Source: Nageia nagi (lineage: Eukaryota; Pinophyta). Taken from it: DNA of 64,000 bases. The notes beneath the pieces are model-generated. The model saw only the letters and a list, made by a program, of their open reading frames with translations, was not told the DNA's origin and ran no database searches. Of the stretch, positions 61,186 through 64,000 are shown piece by piece. Within the stretch, counting starts at the first letter, position 1. Each line of letters opens with the position of its first letter. The DNA is taken from the NCBI GenBank assembly GCA_050084985.1, contig JBITNC010000001.1:196540001-196604000 (forward strand), read 5' to 3'. The position numbers were made by a program, and so were the translations under genes.

Positions 61186-61638
61186 CAACACATGTCTATA
61201 TACAACAGGTGACTATGAGTGATGGCTTGGCATCTCCGTGATGACTTATAGTGCACCATTAATCAGTTATTTATAAGATGGCATTATTTGATTCTCTTAT
61301 TTGAATATATGATGCATCTAACTGATTTTGTTCATGAGTTGCTTGTAGCATGCAGGATCTTATTCAGAAATGCAGGTTACTCACCTTGTGAAAGCAAGCT
61401 CATGGAGACTCACATGTCAGCTTAAAGTTGATCGACTACTATGTACAGTGAAACCAGTTGTGGTTAATGATTGTATTGTAAACCATTTTGTCAAATGGTA
61501 ATGTAGTGAGTCTCATACTAGTTCTCAAAAAGATTCTCAAATATGTAAATGTTCTCATCTCCACTTGTATCTCTATGGAGGAGAACTCTCTCTTACTCTC
61601 TCTCTTCTTTCTTCTACGCTCTATCCCAATATTGCATT
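61186..61638 (+). other. 3' non-coding region of copia C
   Basis: Closely matches 5073-5532 of copy A; ends with a CT-rich run near 61583-61616. Confidence 0.7.
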
Positions 61639-61647
61639 AAGGGGGAG
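61639..61647 (+). other. Polypurine tract of copia C
   Basis: AAGGGGGAG directly before the 3' LTR. Confidence 0.88.
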
Positions 61648-62119
61648 TGTTAGAATTTGTAATGAAGTATTGTGAATATCTAAACTCCTTGTAAGTTCAA
61701 TTAATCACTTAAAGGATATGTAGATACCTTAAGGGATTAATTGAATTCTTTATTATGTGTGGACTTTGACCTAACCATGGGGTTAGTTGGTAGGTTAAAG
61801 TTAGGTCACACATTTATTGTAACCCTAACCTTACCCTTGGGTTAAAGGGAGGTTAGGGAGGTGCTCTCAAGCTATAAATAGAGGGCCTCTCCTCTTGTAA
61901 CACATCTAAGTTTTGGAGTAACATTACTCTACTAGTTTGTGTAGGAGAGAGGAAGAGAATAGTTGTAAGAGAGACATACTTGAGAATTGAGATACTAGTT
62001 GTGGATGTACTCCCAAGGAGGGAGGAACCACATTACACTTGTGTTATCTTGTGTGAATGTTGTGTGATTGATCTTCCTAGTCTTGGACCTTGAGGATTAG
62101 AGTAGGGCTAATTCTCTCA
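61648..62119 (+). repeat. 3' LTR of copia C
   Basis: 472 bp, same length as the 5' LTR with about ten substitutions and no length change. Inverted repeat 61696-61745; AACCCTAA at 61821-61828; TATAAATA near 61873. Confidence 0.95.
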
Positions 62120-63660
62120 AACACTACATTTTGGGTGCAAGAATGTAAAGAACCAAAAATCTCAATAATAAATTTTCTCCCAACCACTAAAGCTTAGTCA
62201 AACATTACATGAAATAGTTAATTTGCCTTTGATTTATTTCTCATAAAGCATAAACTTTACCATGCATTCATATTGATTGAAACCAAACAATCATTTATTT
62301 TACTCATACATTTCTAATAATCATGATAATCATACAAATTTAAAAATAATTGAATCGAAATAAGCCAATCATCAAGATATTCCCATAACACAAAATTTTG
62401 GGCTAAGCTCAGGAAAAATCATGGGCGTTTTCACTCTAGGTAAACCCTCGATAGCTATACTACCTAAAAAATATTTTTATTATCACCATAATAAATAAAT
62501 TACAACTCTTGGTATTAAACGAAGTACATACTCCATCAACATAGAATTAGAACCAACTCAAGGTCTACATGACACTTTATGATCTCCCAAATACAATCTA
62601 ACTTAATAATTGGTTTCATAAAATATGTGATCCCATCCATCATTTAGATCTCTATATGAACACCAATGTTTGAATGCTTGATCAACAACATAGCAATAAG
62701 GCATCATCAATCCATTTCTAAGTGCACCACCTAGCACTAAGGATCCAACACCTAAGTGCACCAATATGCACTAATATGCATTATCTAAATAGGAGTATCC
62801 ACAAAAGGTTCCTATCATATGATCCAAAATGTTATAATCAATGATAGTAAGGATTCTAATTCTAAATATACTATGGAAACCACAAATTACCAATATTGGA
62901 TCCATTTTTATTTTATGTTATATTTGAATCACAAAGATGCATCCATTGAACTACTTTTAACAAATAATCACCACCACATATGAACATTATAATTGTACCC
63001 ATATAATATCAATCATAAGTAAATTTAAGGCCAATCAAGGATATATCATTAACATCAATACTTTCCCACAAGCTTTGCTAGCACAACTAGATGTATTCCA
63101 TTAAACTTTATTACTATAAACATGGAAAATATTACACCATAGATTCCTAAGATAAGGATATGATTAGTTTCAAAGATCTACTCTTCTAAACCAATAATAT
63201 TCATATTCTAAAACCCATCTTCAAGATTTTTGATCACCTACTATGAAACATAATCCTTTTAATATCAATGATAGCAAAACATAAAAATGTGCATCCTTCC
63301 TATAATTGTTCATATAAAATTTCATGTTCTAAGATACTTCAAAGCTATCTAGGTTACGATAAAATCTACAACTCAAAGAGTAACTAATTTCAGAAATCGA
63401 TTACTCACAACTATAACTTAATTATAGGTAATTCTATTCAATATAATTTAATATAAACTCTTATATTAAATCATAGAAATAGTCTTGACCTATCTACATA
63501 CAACAAGACTAACTGGACTATTTACAATGCTCTTAACATCTATAGTAAAAATCCCAAATATTATAAATATTCCAAGAATATTTCTCTAGATATCTAGATA
63601 ATTAATATTCTAATAATAGTTAAATCATAAATTTAAATATTAACATGATCTATCTATATA
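62120..63660. other. Right flank of copia C: probable continuation of element F, unassigned
   Basis: AT-rich, no gene seen on either strand. By position it continues the interior of element F beyond the copia C insertion, but I could not align it confidently with family E. Confidence 0.45.
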
Positions 63661-64000
63661 AATCCAAATGCTAATAATTTATTGAAGTTTTAACAGAGCT
63701 ACGTCTTCTTTTAGTACAGTCTCAAGAAAGAAAGCATTATTACCTTCTGCTGGCTTTTTGTCTCTCCCTGGCGGCTCATTCTGAAGGCCTTTTATGCTTC
63801 ATTCAACAATTTCTCCATTTTTTCTTAGATCTCATGTGTTTATAGCAGTGATCTTTCTCGGCACTACAAAACTGAGCAGACACATCCGCACACTCAAACA
63901 GGTTTGGTGGGTATCTTGGAGACGAAGTTCAAAGCTTCCTTGAACTATGTCTGCATCACACAGCTTGTCAAACAATTCGCTGCACCTACTCTACACTAGG
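63661..64000. other. GC-richer stretch at the window end, unidentified
   Basis: Composition is more even than in the preceding 1.5 kb, with words such as 'ccctggcggctcattctgaagg'. A minus-strand frame reads ELFDKLCDADIV, faintly PPR-like, then loses similarity. It could be a gene fragment or the edge of a host gene. Too short to decide. Confidence 0.3.

Larger units (their letters stand above)
52747..62119 (+). mobile_element. Structurally complete Ty1/copia element, copy C
   Basis: Two 472-bp LTRs (52747-53218 and 61648-62119), primer site, long leader, gag-protease-integrase-RT-RNase H, hairpin array and polypurine tract, 9373 bp in all. Flanking five-base sequences AAAAC (52742-52746) and AACAC (62120-62124) match at four of five positions, consistent with an aged target duplication. 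The two LTRs differ at about ten positions by eye, mostly transitions. It interrupts element F. The coding part has many stops plus a protease and an RT catalytic change, so it cannot move unaided. Confidence 0.95.

Noticed and set aside
1-64000. tRNA, rRNA or organellar insertions
   Set aside because: No stretch read like a tRNA cloverleaf or rRNA. Only primer-site similarity to tRNA ends was seen. A tRNAscan or BLASTN run would settle this.

Overview
This window is intergenic plant nuclear DNA made almost entirely of nested, mutated LTR retrotransposons. It is AT-rich and has no intact gene. Support for a land plant: Ty1/copia and Tat-type Ty3/gypsy elements with initiator-Met-type or TGG-starting primer sites, an antisense plant mobile domain (PMD) frame, and fragments of plant organelle-targeted genes (PPR, FZL-like GTPase, WCRKC-type thioredoxin). 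A gymnosperm or another large genome would fit the density of old, degraded elements, but the species cannot be named from this sequence.

Layout. (1) 1-6035: copia copy A on the plus strand. Its 5' end lies outside the window and its 3' LTR is 5542-6035. It sits in a decayed Tat-type gypsy pol (6036-8990; RT, RNase H, second archaeal-type RNase H, integrase). (2) 8991-14135: T-rich non-coding DNA with small repeats. (3) 14136-17350: gypsy LTR (family E), an initiator-Met-like primer site and leader. (4) 17590-24698: a second Tat-type element reduced to a gag relic, an antisense PMD relic, a 192-bp tandem repeat and a 3' LTR. (5) 24699-30570: poorly annotated DNA bounded by two direct copies of a ~0.55-kb repeat. 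(6) 30571-37167: copia copy B, an older, deleted relative of A and C. (7) 37649-51266: a minus-strand family-E-type 3' LTR split by a complete 12.1-kb minus-strand gypsy element G (38806-50890) that has gag-protease but no recognisable pol. (8) 51267 onward: interior of that split element (called F), interrupted by copia copy C (52747-62119), a structurally complete 9.4-kb element with two 472-bp LTRs.

Insertion order: A entered the Tat element; G and C independently entered F; F entered a dispersed repeat also present near 28 kb. The LTR pair of C differs at about ten positions and that of G at roughly 35-40, by eye, so C is probably the youngest datable insertion. All coding frames are pseudogenic. 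Many breaks are stop codons of the type left by deamination of methylated cytosine.

The most notable observations are: (a) an array of nine short hairpin units in the 3' non-coding region of copies A and C, whose arms vary but keep pairing; (b) two inverted repeats in the copia LTRs, kept in copy B with different arm sequences; (c) FZL-like and thioredoxin-like fragments inside the leader of copia C; (d) a PPR fragment inside the gag-only gypsy G; and (e) stop codons shared by copia A and C, suggesting help from other copies for transposition.
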